A stretch of DNA of 64,000 nt from Candidatus Pantoea formicae (GTDB lineage: Bacteria > Pseudomonadota > Gammaproteobacteria > Enterobacterales > Enterobacteriaceae): positions 62,001-126,000 of the forward strand of contig NZ_VWXD01000007.1 of assembly GCF_011752625.1 (NCBI RefSeq), written 5' to 3'. A program made the translations under genes and the position numbers. Within the stretch, counting starts at the first letter, position 1, and every line of letters begins with the position of its first letter. A model generated the notes under the pieces. It saw only the letters and a list, made by a program, of their open reading frames with translations. It made no database searches and was not told where the DNA came from. This document shows, one piece after another, positions 43,855 to 52,160 of the stretch.

Positions 43855-44781
43855 ATGCATGCTTTAGCGCCGTATCTATTTCGTTGCTATAACCCTAATG
43901 CTGCCAAAGAGCAGCGTTATTCTGCACTAAGCAATATTAGAGATAATGATCTTCTTGATATTATTGGTGATTTTATCGATAAGTATGACAGCGACTTTAT
44001 ACTCTACGAGGCTACAAAACAAGTATTTAGATTCAATGAGGTAGTAAGGGATGATAATAACCGAGAGATTTATGGTTGGTTTGAATCAGGATATTATGGA
44101 ACAAAGACAGACATTATTAATATTGAAACTGGAGTAGTTGATTTTGAAAAAACAAAAAATAATGCTGAAATCATAAGGTACTATGTTCATTTTTATATTC
44201 CCCGAGATGTAAATGAAGCTATGGCTTTTTTACATACTTATAGAGGGGACGGAATAAAAACGTTGTTCATGAATTTATTTTCTGAATATTTCAAGGGGGT
44301 TACTAATTTGGTTCTGCAAATGAACCCATTAGCTTATGATAAAGCCATTGAAAAATGGTTGGATGCGGTTGCCAAAGAAGTAAGAGTAACAAAGTTTCAT
44401 GGAGTTAGCGACGTTGCTGAACAAGCGAGAAAACTAGGTCATAACGAACAAGAATTAATAATTAAACCACCACGAAAGTCAGGCCTAGGAAGGCTTCGCG
44501 ATTACTTTACGGCAGGTTCCGAGCAAGCCCAGTTAGTTGAAGTATTAAAAGAGTATGGGGAAACTGTTAAAACAGTAGTCGAACTGGGTGATGGTAGAAA
44601 AAGAACTTTCAGAATAGGTACCAGTGCTAAAGGTGCTGTATGTGAGATAATCTTTGATGAAGAACAGGTTGTCTTCGACGATGGTATGCCTGAGCTGGAA
44701 TCACTAAATTTAATGGTTGATAAAATTATTGAGGAATACATCCAGCTTCTTTATCGTGGTTTGGCAATAAGGAGAGCGTAA
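43855..44781 (+). CDS. Cargo protein A, unknown family (candidate defence component)
   Basis: A soluble protein of 308 residues with no signal peptide or membrane segment. I do not recognise the family. The N-terminal 200 residues are mixed alpha/beta (YDSDFILYEATKQVFRF, IYGWFESGYYGTKTDI, IIRYYVHFYIPRDVNEAMAF, NLVLQMNPLAYDKAIEKW). From about 215 a second region follows a KPPRKSGLGRLRD linker, with LGDGRKRTFRIG strands and an acidic C-terminal helix. ATG 43855 has AAAGGAG 6 bases upstream; ATG 43849 is too close. Composition is strongly AT-rich. Its stop overlaps gene B by 1 base. It occupies the slot of gop-beta in P4. Confidence 0.75.
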   Translation: MHALAPYLFRCYNPNAAKEQRYSALSNIRDNDLLDIIGDFIDKYDSDFILYEATKQVFRFNEVVRDDNNREIYGWFESGYYGTKTDIINIETGVVDFEKTKNNAEIIRYYVHFYIPRDVNEAMAFLHTYRGDGIKTLFMNLFSEYFKGVTNLVLQMNPLAYDKAIEKWLDAVAKEVRVTKFHGVSDVAEQARKLGHNEQELIIKPPRKSGLGRLRDYFTAGSEQAQLVEVLKEYGETVKTVVELGDGRKRTFRIGTSAKGAVCEIIFDEEQVVFDDGMPELESLNLMVDKIIEEYIQLLYRGLAIRRA

Positions 44782-45356
44782 TGAGTTCAAAAATTAATGT
44801 CTGCGACGTTCTGGTTGGACACTTCCGCACATTACGCGATGCTAGAACAGACAAAATTAGCTTTTATGATATTTTCACCTTTATTATTTCACCAATTCTA
44901 GCCGCTGCGTTATTCACGATTTTCGGGAAAGGTGTTACAAAAGACCTGATTTCTCTATTGGTAAACTTTAGTGCTATTCTGACAGCATTATTACTAAGCG
45001 TGTTAGTTTTGGTGTATGATCAAGAATCAAAAATAAGGCAAAACCAAGCTGCTGATACATTTTATGAGGCTAAGAAAACCCTTCTAACGGAGTTATATTA
45101 TAATATCTGCTATTCTATCCTTTGTGGCGTTTTGTTAGTGGTATTATGCTTTGTGGTTTCAATGTTCCCTGTTAGTGGAGATGGTTACTTTATTAGTGAT
45201 ACTCATTCATATTATTTTGGTAAGATTGATTTGACATTGAAGTTTAACTTCATTAATTATATTTTATGCCCATTGGTTATGTTTTTTTGTGTTCATTTGA
45301 TTTTGAATATAGTCATGATTGTAAAGAGAATGCATGCTTTATTAACATTAGCCTAA
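44781..45356 (+). CDS. Cargo protein B, four-helix membrane protein (candidate defence effector)
   Basis: A 191-residue membrane protein. Hydrophobic segments are at about 30-48 (IFTFIISPILAAALFTIFG), 57-80 (LISLLVNFSAILTALLLSVLVLV), 106-130 (NICYSILCGVLLVVLCFVVSMF) and 157-182 (YILCPLVMFFCVHLILNIVMIV). A cytoplasmic loop of charged residues (YDQESKIRQNQAADTFYEAKK) joins helices 2 and 3. No catalytic motif is seen. Translation is coupled to protein A by TAATG. The layout of a soluble sensor followed by a small membrane protein is common in abortive-infection systems. Family unknown. Confidence 0.75.
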   Translation: MSSKINVCDVLVGHFRTLRDARTDKISFYDIFTFIISPILAAALFTIFGKGVTKDLISLLVNFSAILTALLLSVLVLVYDQESKIRQNQAADTFYEAKKTLLTELYYNICYSILCGVLLVVLCFVVSMFPVSGDGYFISDTHSYYFGKIDLTLKFNFINYILCPLVMFFCVHLILNIVMIVKRMHALLTLA

Positions 45357-45365
45357 TTTATATTA

Positions 45366-45395
45366 CCGAGCAAACACTTAAATATGCTTGCTCGG
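45366..45395. terminator. Stem-loop between cargo B and integrase
   Basis: CCGAGCAA and TTGCTCGG pair over 8 bp around a 14-base AT-rich loop, followed by AATATTTAAAT. It separates two convergent genes. Confidence 0.6.
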
Positions 45396-45405
45396 AATAT
45401 TTAAA

Positions 45406-46572
45406 TTATTCATATAGCATGTCTGAATAAGCTTGCAGCATCACCCTTCTACTTTCGATGTGTTGAGCATGATTGTAAATGCCTCTGATTTTATTCCTAT
45501 CAACATGAGCAAGTTGCAACTCAATCCATGCGCTTTCATATCCACTTTCATGCAATATTGTGGACATTGTATGTCTAAAACCATGGCCTGTAGCTCTTCC
45601 TTTATATCCTAAAAGTTCGATGACTTGAGAGACGCTTTCTTTGCTAATTGGTTTTTTTCTATTATTTCTACCAATAAAAATATAAGGATAGTTACCAGTT
45701 ATAGGTTTGAGTTGTTCAAATATACATTTTACTTGTGTTGATAATGGTATTAAGTGAGGACGTCGCATTTTCATTCTTTCTGCTGGTATTTCCCAAACAC
45801 CTCTTTCAAGGTCAACTTCATTCCATGTGGCAAAGCGCATCTCCTGAGTTCTTACACCCGTCAACATGACAATTTTTGTAGCATTCTTAGTGATGATGCT
45901 TCCGGTATATGCTTCCAGATCGCGAACAAAATGACGCAACTCTTCCACTGATAAATATGGATGATTCTTTTGCTTAGGTACAGCCAATGCGATAGCTAAA
46001 TCAGGTGCCGGATTGTACTCAGCTCTGCCAGTAATAATTGCATAGCGAAACACCTCACCACAGCGCTGCCGCACCTTACGCGTTTTCTCTAAGGCGCCAC
46101 GATTTTCAATACGACGCAGCACCTCAAGCAATTCTAATGGCTTGATCTCTGATATAGGGCGATTACCAATGAATGGAAATACATCTTGCTCGAAGGTTTT
46201 TATGATCTCCTCGCGATAAGCCACCGTCCAACGATCAGCCTTATTCGTATGCCATTCACGGCTTATAGCTTCGAACGAGTTCTCACTGGAAATTTTAAGC
46301 GCCAACTTTTTAGCCTTGCGCTCCTCTACTGGATCAATTCCATTAGCTACCTGCTTGCGCGCCACATCACGCTTCTCTCGCGCTTCAGCAAGTGATACGA
46401 GGTTGTATGAGCCAAACGACATCAGCTTAGCTTTGTCGTTGAAGCGATAGCGAAAGCGCCAGCCTTTGCTGCCATCCGGGTTGATGAGTAAAGCTAGCCC
46501 GAGGCCGTCGCTAAGGGTATAAGGCTTTTCTAAGGGTTTTGCGCGTCGAATTTGTATGTCTGTGAGTGCCAT
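45406..46572 (-). CDS. int: Tyrosine integrase of the P4-like satellite
   Basis: Catalyses insertion and excision at selC. The 388-residue protein has an N-terminal arm-binding DUF4102 domain (LTDIQIRRAKPLEKPYTLSDGLGLALLI), a core-binding domain and a catalytic domain with Arg in LTGVRTQEMRFATW, H-x-x-R in GHGFRHTMST, His in LQLAHVDRNKIRG and Tyr in IYNHAQH. It is of the P4/CP4-57 type. It ends next to the cargo and starts 160 bases from attR, the usual placement beside the tRNA. Confidence 0.94.
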   Translation of the reverse strand: MALTDIQIRRAKPLEKPYTLSDGLGLALLINPDGSKGWRFRYRFNDKAKLMSFGSYNLVSLAEAREKRDVARKQVANGIDPVEERKAKKLALKISSENSFEAISREWHTNKADRWTVAYREEIIKTFEQDVFPFIGNRPISEIKPLELLEVLRRIENRGALEKTRKVRQRCGEVFRYAIITGRAEYNPAPDLAIALAVPKQKNHPYLSVEELRHFVRDLEAYTGSIITKNATKIVMLTGVRTQEMRFATWNEVDLERGVWEIPAERMKMRRPHLIPLSTQVKCIFEQLKPITGNYPYIFIGRNNRKKPISKESVSQVIELLGYKGRATGHGFRHTMSTILHESGYESAWIELQLAHVDRNKIRGIYNHAQHIESRRVMLQAYSDMLYE

Positions 46573-46732
46573 GTGTATAAGTTTGAAGTGTGTATAAAAA
46601 TCCTATACGTATCACTATACACATTTGTCGTGGATTTTGGCAGATACTGTAGGACTAACACGGACGAAGATTTAATGCATATATCTGTTTTTGAATGTAA
46701 TTAAAAATAATGTCGGAAGACTGCGGAAGTGT

Positions 46733-46755
46733 GGTGGCGGAAGATCACAGGAGTC
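46733..46755. repeat. attR, attachment repeat within selC
   Basis: Identical to 35540-35562. It covers the 3' end of the intact selC gene, including the CCA and acceptor/T-arm strand (core GGCGGAAGATCACAGGAG). The integrase gene lies on the element side. Confidence 0.92.
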
Positions 46756-46829
46756 GAACCTGCCCGGGACCGCTGGCGGCCCCAACCGGATTTGAAATCC
46801 GGCCGCCTCACCGGAGACGACGATCTTCC
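46735..46829 (-). tRNA. selC: tRNA-Sec (UCA anticodon)
   Basis: Inserts selenocysteine at recoded UGA codons. The 95-base gene has the long acceptor stem GGAAGATC/GATCTTCC, an extended variable arm (GGGGCCGCCAGCGGTCCCGG), anticodon TCA in GATTTCAAATC and encoded CCA. It matches E. coli selC apart from a few compensated pairs. It is the insertion site of the satellite, which keeps the gene whole. Confidence 0.96.
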
Positions 46830-46890
46830 TCTGAAGATGCCGCACAATTATAGCGACAACCCAGCGCGAAATCTTGATCTCACCCGTGCG

Positions 46891-48069
46891 CTACAGCACG
46901 TTCTCGCCGTGAAGTTGGCGATATTCCTTGGGCGTAGTGGCGTAACTCTTCTTAAACACCGAATAGAAATACTGCAGCGACGGATAGCCGCACATCTGCG
47001 AGATCTCATTGATGTTGAGTGATGAAGAGGCCAACAGCTCGCGCGCTTTCTCCAGTTTTTCGCGATGGATCATGGCGTGAATGGTGTCGCCGGTCTCGTC
47101 ACGGAAACGCTTTTCCAGGTTTGAGCGTGACATGCCAATCGCATCCAGCACCTGTTCCACTTTGATGCCTTTGCAGGCATTGAAGCGGATGTAGTGCATG
47201 GCCTGAATCACGGCGGGATCGCGCAGCGAGCGGAAATCGGTAGAGCGCCGGGCAATCACTTTGACCGGCGGTACCAGAATGCGCTGCAGCGGCAGGGTTT
47301 GTTTATCCAGCAAACGATGCAGCAATTTGGCGGCTTGATAGCCCATCTGTCGCGTGCCTTGTGCGACGGAAGAGAGCGCCACGCGTGACAAATAACGCGT
47401 CAGCTCTTCGTTATCAATGCCAATCACCGTGAGCTTTTCTGGCACCGGGATTTTGAGATGCTCGCAGGCTTGCAGCAGATGGCGGGCGCGCGCATCAGTG
47501 ACGGCAATAATGCCGGTTTGCGGTGGCAGCGTCTGTAGCCAGTCGGCGAGACGGTTCTGCGCGTGCTGCCAGTTCTCGGGCGCGGTTTCCATACCTTGGT
47601 ACACCACTCCCTGATAACGCTCGCGCATCACCAACTGACGAAACGCCTGCTCGCGCTCTTGCGACCAGCGCTTGCCGCTGGACGCGGGCAAACCATAAAA
47701 GGCAAAGCGGTTGATGCCTTTCTCTTTCAGATGCAGAAAGGCACTCTCCACCAGTGCGGCGTTGTCAGTGGCGATGTAATGCACCGGCGGATAATCCTGC
47801 GGCTGATGATAAGAGCCGCCGACGCCGACGATCGGCACCGAGACGTTAGCTAATAACGTTTCGATGGTGCTGTCGTCGTAGTCGGCAATCACCCCATCGC
47901 CGAGCCACTCGCGGATATTCTCAATACGGCAGCGAAAATCCTCCTCAATGAAAATATCCCAGTCGGTTTGCGAGGCCTGCAAATATTCGCCGACCCCTTC
48001 CACAACCTGGCGGTCATACACCTTGTTGGCGTTGAACAGCAACGTAATGCGGTAACGTTTCTCATGCAT
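46891..48069 (-). CDS. xylR: Xylose operon activator XylR
   Basis: Xylose-responsive activator of xylAB and xylFGH. The 392-residue protein has a LacI-like sugar-binding domain (RITLLFNANKVYDRQVVEGVGEYLQ, VPIVGVGGSYH) and a C-terminal AraC DNA-binding domain (IKVEQVLDAIGMSRSNLEKRF, INEISQMCGYPSLQYFYSVFKK). Length and sequence match E. coli XylR. ATG 48069 has AGGGACG upstream. It lies 93 bases downstream of xylH on the same strand, so it can be read from the xylF promoter and its own. Confidence 0.96.
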   Translation of the reverse strand: MHEKRYRITLLFNANKVYDRQVVEGVGEYLQASQTDWDIFIEEDFRCRIENIREWLGDGVIADYDDSTIETLLANVSVPIVGVGGSYHQPQDYPPVHYIATDNAALVESAFLHLKEKGINRFAFYGLPASSGKRWSQEREQAFRQLVMRERYQGVVYQGMETAPENWQHAQNRLADWLQTLPPQTGIIAVTDARARHLLQACEHLKIPVPEKLTVIGIDNEELTRYLSRVALSSVAQGTRQMGYQAAKLLHRLLDKQTLPLQRILVPPVKVIARRSTDFRSLRDPAVIQAMHYIRFNACKGIKVEQVLDAIGMSRSNLEKRFRDETGDTIHAMIHREKLEKARELLASSSLNINEISQMCGYPSLQYFYSVFKKSYATTPKEYRQLHGENVL

Positions 48070-48162
48070 GGTGGCGCGTCCCTTTAAACCCTCAGCGCAT
48101 TGCATAGCACGGCGGCAAGGACAGCAGAAATGGTTTGCGCCACAGTGTGATCGCCCACGCGA

Positions 48163-49335
48163 TTACACCCGGCGACGCGTGGCGGTATCCATCCACACCG
48201 CCAGCAGCAAAATGGCGCCTTTCACGATGTATTGCCAGAAGGTTGGGACATCCATCATGCTCATGCCGTTATCCAGTGAGGCCATGATAAACGCGCCCAT
48301 TACCGCACCGGCTACCGAACCGACACCACCCGCGAGGCTGGTGCCGCCAATCACACAGGCGGCAATCGCATCCAGCTCAGCGATGTTACCTGCCGATGGC
48401 GATCCGGCACCAAGGCGCGAACTGAGGATCAGCCCGGCAATCGCTACCATCACACCGTTGATGGCGAAGACGGCCAGTTTGGTGCGCGCCACGTTAATGC
48501 CAGAAAGCCGCGCGGCGTCAATGTTGCCGCCAATAGCGTAAATGCGGCGGCCAAAGGCGGTGCGCGTCGCCATAAACATCCCCGCCAGCAACAGCAGTGC
48601 CAGCAGCAAGACCGGGGTAGGGACGCCACGATAGTCATTCAACAGCCAGATCGCGCCGAGTACCACAACGGCAGTGATCGCCTGACGTGCCACGGCTCCG
48701 GTTGCAGCCGGTTGGGCCAGTCCTAACTGCTGACGACGCAGACGCAAGCGCCATTGCCAGAGGATAAACAGTGCGAGTCCAACAAAACCAAAGCCGAAAC
48801 CCACGCCGCCGGGCAGATAACTCTGCCCAATCTGCGACATCGCCGGGCTGGTCGGCGCTACTGTGGTGCCGTCAGTGATACCGACCAAAATGCCACGAAA
48901 TGCCAGCATACCCGCCAGCGTCACAATGAACGAAGGCACTTTGCGATACGCCACCCACCAACCGTTCCAGGTGCCAAGCAACAGACCCATCACCAGCGTG
49001 ACGACAATGGTGAGGGGCAGAGGCCAGCCAAGCCAGACATCAAAAATCGCCGCTGCGCCGCCCAGCAAGCCCATCATCGACCCCACTGAGAGATCGATTT
49101 CCGCCGAGATAATCACAAACACCATGCCGACCGCGAGGATGCCGGTGATCGCCGTCTGGCGCAGCAGGTTCGAGACATTACGTGGACTTAGCCAGGCCCC
49201 GTCGGTGGTCCAGGTGAAGAACAGCGCGATCATCACAATCGCCCCCAGCATCACTAAAACTTGCAGATTAAGGCGAGGAAACTTGCTGGGTGTCGGTGTG
49301 CTCGGCAGGCTTTGTGTACTCTCAGTTTTAAGCAT
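48163..49335 (-). CDS. xylH: Xylose ABC importer, permease
   Basis: Membrane channel of the XylFGH importer, about 390 residues with ten hydrophobic segments. Typical ribose/xylose-permease blocks are GMVFVIISAEIDLSVGSMMGL, VPSFIVTLAGMLAFRG, GRRIYAIGGNIDAARLSGI and CVIGGTSLAGGVGSVAGAVMGA. ATG 49335 has GGAG 8 bases upstream and overlaps the end of xylG by 8 bases. Confidence 0.95.
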   Translation of the reverse strand: MLKTESTQSLPSTPTPSKFPRLNLQVLVMLGAIVMIALFFTWTTDGAWLSPRNVSNLLRQTAITGILAVGMVFVIISAEIDLSVGSMMGLLGGAAAIFDVWLGWPLPLTIVVTLVMGLLLGTWNGWWVAYRKVPSFIVTLAGMLAFRGILVGITDGTTVAPTSPAMSQIGQSYLPGGVGFGFGFVGLALFILWQWRLRLRRQQLGLAQPAATGAVARQAITAVVVLGAIWLLNDYRGVPTPVLLLALLLLAGMFMATRTAFGRRIYAIGGNIDAARLSGINVARTKLAVFAINGVMVAIAGLILSSRLGAGSPSAGNIAELDAIAACVIGGTSLAGGVGSVAGAVMGAFIMASLDNGMSMMDVPTFWQYIVKGAILLLAVWMDTATRRRV

Positions 49336-50848
49336 AATGTTCACTCCGTAGAGCGGCTTCCATCACCTGCTCCTGAGTCAGATTGTTGTTAATCAGATCG
49401 GCTTTGATTTGCCCTTCATGCATCACCAAAACGCGATCGCTCAGGCCCAGTACTTCGGGCAGCTCGGACGAAATCACAATCACCGCAATGCCCTGTTGCA
49501 CCAGCGCGTTAATCAGCAGGTAGATCTCCTGACGCGCGCCTACATCAATACCGCGCGTGGGCTCATCCAGAATCAGGATTTTGGGGTTAAGCAGCAGACA
49601 CTTAGCAAGAATGGCTTTTTGTTGATTGCCGCCGCTGAGTCGCCCAATCGCCAGTTCGGGCGAGGAGGTTTTCACCCGCAGGCGGCGAATCGCATCGTTA
49701 ATGGCTTGCTGTTCGGCGGCTTCATCCACGGTGGAGAGGCGATGGCTGAACTGGTCGAGCGCTGCCAGCGTGATGTTTTTCCCCACGCCCATCAGCGGCA
49801 CAATACCGTCTTTTTTCCTGTCTTCTGGCACCATGGCGATGCCGTGCGCAATCGCTTCGCGGCAGTCGCGAATCGTTACGGGCTGGCCGTTAATGGCAAT
49901 CTCGCCCTGCCAGCGACCGGGCCAGACGCCAAACAGACACTGTACGGTTTCGGTGCGTCCGGCCCCGACCAGCCCAGCAATCCCAAGGATTTCGCCGCGC
50001 TTGAGGCTGAATGAAACGTTATTGACCCGGCGCACATGGCGATTAACCGGATGCCAGGCGGTAAGGTTTTTCACTTCCAGTATCGTTTCACCAATCTCGT
50101 GGGGCTGATGCGGATAGAGCGCGGTTAGCTCACGGCCGACCATCATGGTGATGATGTCATCCTCGCTCAGGCCGGCTGCTGGGCGCGTGGCGATGTGCTG
50201 CCCATCGCGGATCACGCATATGGTGTCGGAGATGGCCCTCACTTCATTGAGTTTGTGCGAGATGTAGATGCAGGCGATACCGTGCTCACGCAGGTTATTG
50301 ATGATGCTTAACAGCACCTCGGTCTCCTGCTCAGTGAGCGATGACGTGGGTTCATCCAGAATCAGCAGTCGCACCTGTTTGTTGAGCGCCCGCGCAATCT
50401 CCACCAACTGCTGCTGGCCCAGCCCCAGCTCCCCCACTTTGGTATCGGGCGAGACATCCAGCTTGACCCGTGCCAGCAGCTGCTGGCAGCGCAGCGTCAT
50501 GGTTTCATCATCCACCATGCCAAAGCGCCCCAGTTCGGCACCGAGGAAAATGTTCTCCATCACCGTGAGCTGGCGAACCAGCGCCAGCTCCTGATGGATA
50601 ATCACAATGCCTTTGCGTTCGGTATCGCGGATGGTCTGGGCCTGTATCGGATCGCCAGCAAAGTGGATTTCACCGTCAAAATCACCGTGCGGATAGAGCC
50701 CGCACAGGATTTTCATCAAGGTGGATTTGCCCGAGCCATTCTCACCGCACAGTGACATCACTTCGCCTGCCTCCAGACGCAGACTGATATCATCCAGCGC
50801 CTTTACCGCGCCAAAACGCTTAGTGATGTGCTTCATTTCCAGCAGCAT
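49328..50848 (-). CDS. xylG: Xylose ABC importer, ATPase
   Basis: Energises xylose import. The 506-residue protein has two ABC domains. The first has Walker A GENGSGKST, LGLGQQQLVEIARAL and LLILDEPTSSL. The second has the degenerate P-loop GLVGAGRTET, LSGGNQQKAILAKCL and ILILDEPTRGID, the usual pattern in sugar importers of this class. It lies between xylF (23 bases) and xylH (overlapping). Confidence 0.96.
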   Translation of the reverse strand: MLLEMKHITKRFGAVKALDDISLRLEAGEVMSLCGENGSGKSTLMKILCGLYPHGDFDGEIHFAGDPIQAQTIRDTERKGIVIIHQELALVRQLTVMENIFLGAELGRFGMVDDETMTLRCQQLLARVKLDVSPDTKVGELGLGQQQLVEIARALNKQVRLLILDEPTSSLTEQETEVLLSIINNLREHGIACIYISHKLNEVRAISDTICVIRDGQHIATRPAAGLSEDDIITMMVGRELTALYPHQPHEIGETILEVKNLTAWHPVNRHVRRVNNVSFSLKRGEILGIAGLVGAGRTETVQCLFGVWPGRWQGEIAINGQPVTIRDCREAIAHGIAMVPEDRKKDGIVPLMGVGKNITLAALDQFSHRLSTVDEAAEQQAINDAIRRLRVKTSSPELAIGRLSGGNQQKAILAKCLLLNPKILILDEPTRGIDVGARQEIYLLINALVQQGIAVIVISSELPEVLGLSDRVLVMHEGQIKADLINNNLTQEQVMEAALRSEHYA

Positions 50849-50871
50849 GGGGTTGCTCCTCGCAGTGGCGC

Positions 50872-51867
50872 TTAGAGTTCGCTCTGTTTGTGGAAACCGT
50901 CTTTCACCACGGTGCTTTCGATATTGTCTTTATTGACCGGGATCGGCGTCAGCAGGCGTGAGGGCACCTCTTTCAGGCCATTATTGAGCTTGCCGTTGCT
51001 GGCGGGCGTTTGGTTATCGCCCAGTTCTACCGCAATCTTCGCCGCTTCGGTGGCGAGTTCGGTGATGGGTTTGTACACCGTCATGGTTTGGGTGCCGTTC
51101 ATGATGCGCTTGATGGCGGCCAGGTCGGCATCCTGGCCCGATATCGCCACTTTGCCTGCCAAGCCTTGCGCACTCAGCGCCTGAATCGCACCGCCTGCGG
51201 TGGCATCATTGGAGGCGACGACCGCATCAATGTGGTTGCCGTTGGCAGTCAGGGCGTTTTCCATAATTTTCAGCGCGTTCTCAGGTAGCCAGGCATCCAC
51301 CCACTGATCGCCAACCACTTTAATGCTGCCGTTATCAATATAAGGTTTTAATACTTTCATCTGCCCAGCGCGGAACAGACGCGCGTTATTATCCACTGGC
51401 GAACCGCCCATCATAAAATAGTTACCTTTAGGCACCTGTTTCACAATGCTTTCAGCCTGCAATTCCCCGACTTTTTCATTATCAAAGGAAATATAAAAAT
51501 CGATGTCCGCATTATTAATCATACGGTCATAAGCCAGCACTTTAATGCCTTCGCGTTTGGCTTCCGCCACCACATTACTTAATACTTGACCGTTGTAAGG
51601 AATGATCACCAGCACATCGACACCGCGGTTGATCATATTTTCAATTTGCGACATCTGCGTTTCTTCATTGCCGTTGGCCGACTGCACAAAAACGCTCGCC
51701 CCCAAGGATTCGGCTTGTTTAACAAAAATGTCGCGGTCTTTCTGCCAGCGCTCCAGGCGCAAATCATCGATCGCCATACCGATTTTCACTTCTTTCGCTG
51801 CACCTGTTTGGCTAAACAGGGCCAGCGCGGCACAGGCGGCTAACAGCGTGTATTTCATTTTCATCAT
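50872..51867 (-). CDS. xylF: Xylose-binding periplasmic protein
   Basis: Binds D-xylose in the periplasm and delivers it to XylGH. The 331-residue precursor has a signal peptide (KMKYTLLAACAALALFSQTGAA) and mature protein beginning KEVKIGMAIDDLRLERWQKDRDIF, nearly identical to E. coli. AGGA lies 5 bases before ATG 51867; ATG 51864 is almost equivalent. The open frame to 51915 has no ribosome site. Confidence 0.95.
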   Translation of the reverse strand: MMKMKYTLLAACAALALFSQTGAAKEVKIGMAIDDLRLERWQKDRDIFVKQAESLGASVFVQSANGNEETQMSQIENMINRGVDVLVIIPYNGQVLSNVVAEAKREGIKVLAYDRMINNADIDFYISFDNEKVGELQAESIVKQVPKGNYFMMGGSPVDNNARLFRAGQMKVLKPYIDNGSIKVVGDQWVDAWLPENALKIMENALTANGNHIDAVVASNDATAGGAIQALSAQGLAGKVAISGQDADLAAIKRIMNGTQTMTVYKPITELATEAAKIAVELGDNQTPASNGKLNNGLKEVPSRLLTPIPVNKDNIESTVVKDGFHKQSEL

Positions 51868-52160
51868 GGTCATCCTGTAGGTTGAGGCTATTGTCGTTGT
51901 AAGGCTATGAACCAAGCGGATGAATTGTTGCCTTGAGTTTCAGGCAACATCAATTACTGATTTTTATCCTGCTATTACGTTTTTTTGTTTATTTCTGATT
52001 CTTTGAGCGCGATCGAGAATTCCCGGTTTTTGCGAGCGTGCGCACAATTAATAATTATCTTAATTTGAGTGTGAAATATCGTAATTGAGTCTGGCGATAA
52101 CCCCTTAGCAAAATAATGATTCACTGCTGACCATTCGGGTCTGATGCTAAGGAGCAACAC
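51868..52160. promoter_or_regulatory. xylF-xylA divergent control region
   Basis: A 293-base gap between divergent xylF and xylA, with no ORF of note. It must hold two XylR/CRP-activated promoters, as in E. coli. A half-site TGTGAAATAT near 52069 could be CRP-related, and the 52000-52110 part is AT-rich. I could not define XylR boxes with confidence. AAGGAG precedes the xylA start by 8 bases. Confidence 0.5.

Larger units (their letters stand above)
35540..46755. mobile_element. P4-like phage satellite integrated in selC (11.2 kb)
   Basis: Limits are the 23-bp direct repeats at 35540-35562 and 46733-46755. Order from the left: retron (RT, effector, RNA), iterons, P4 alpha, small P4 genes, immunity-RNA region, AlpA, second iteron cluster, Sid-like, Delta/Ogr, cos, two-gene cargo, integrase, selC. 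This is the P4 plan with size near P4's 11.6 kb. No Psu-like gene follows delta. No capsid, tail or terminase genes exist, so a P2-like helper would be needed. The cargo at both ends is much more AT-rich than the core. All core genes look intact. Confidence 0.92.

Noticed and set aside
43855..45356. Kiwa (KwaA-KwaB) defence system
   Set aside because: Gene sizes are similar (about 190-residue membrane protein and 310-residue soluble protein), but the order is reversed and I see no sequence resemblance that I could support.
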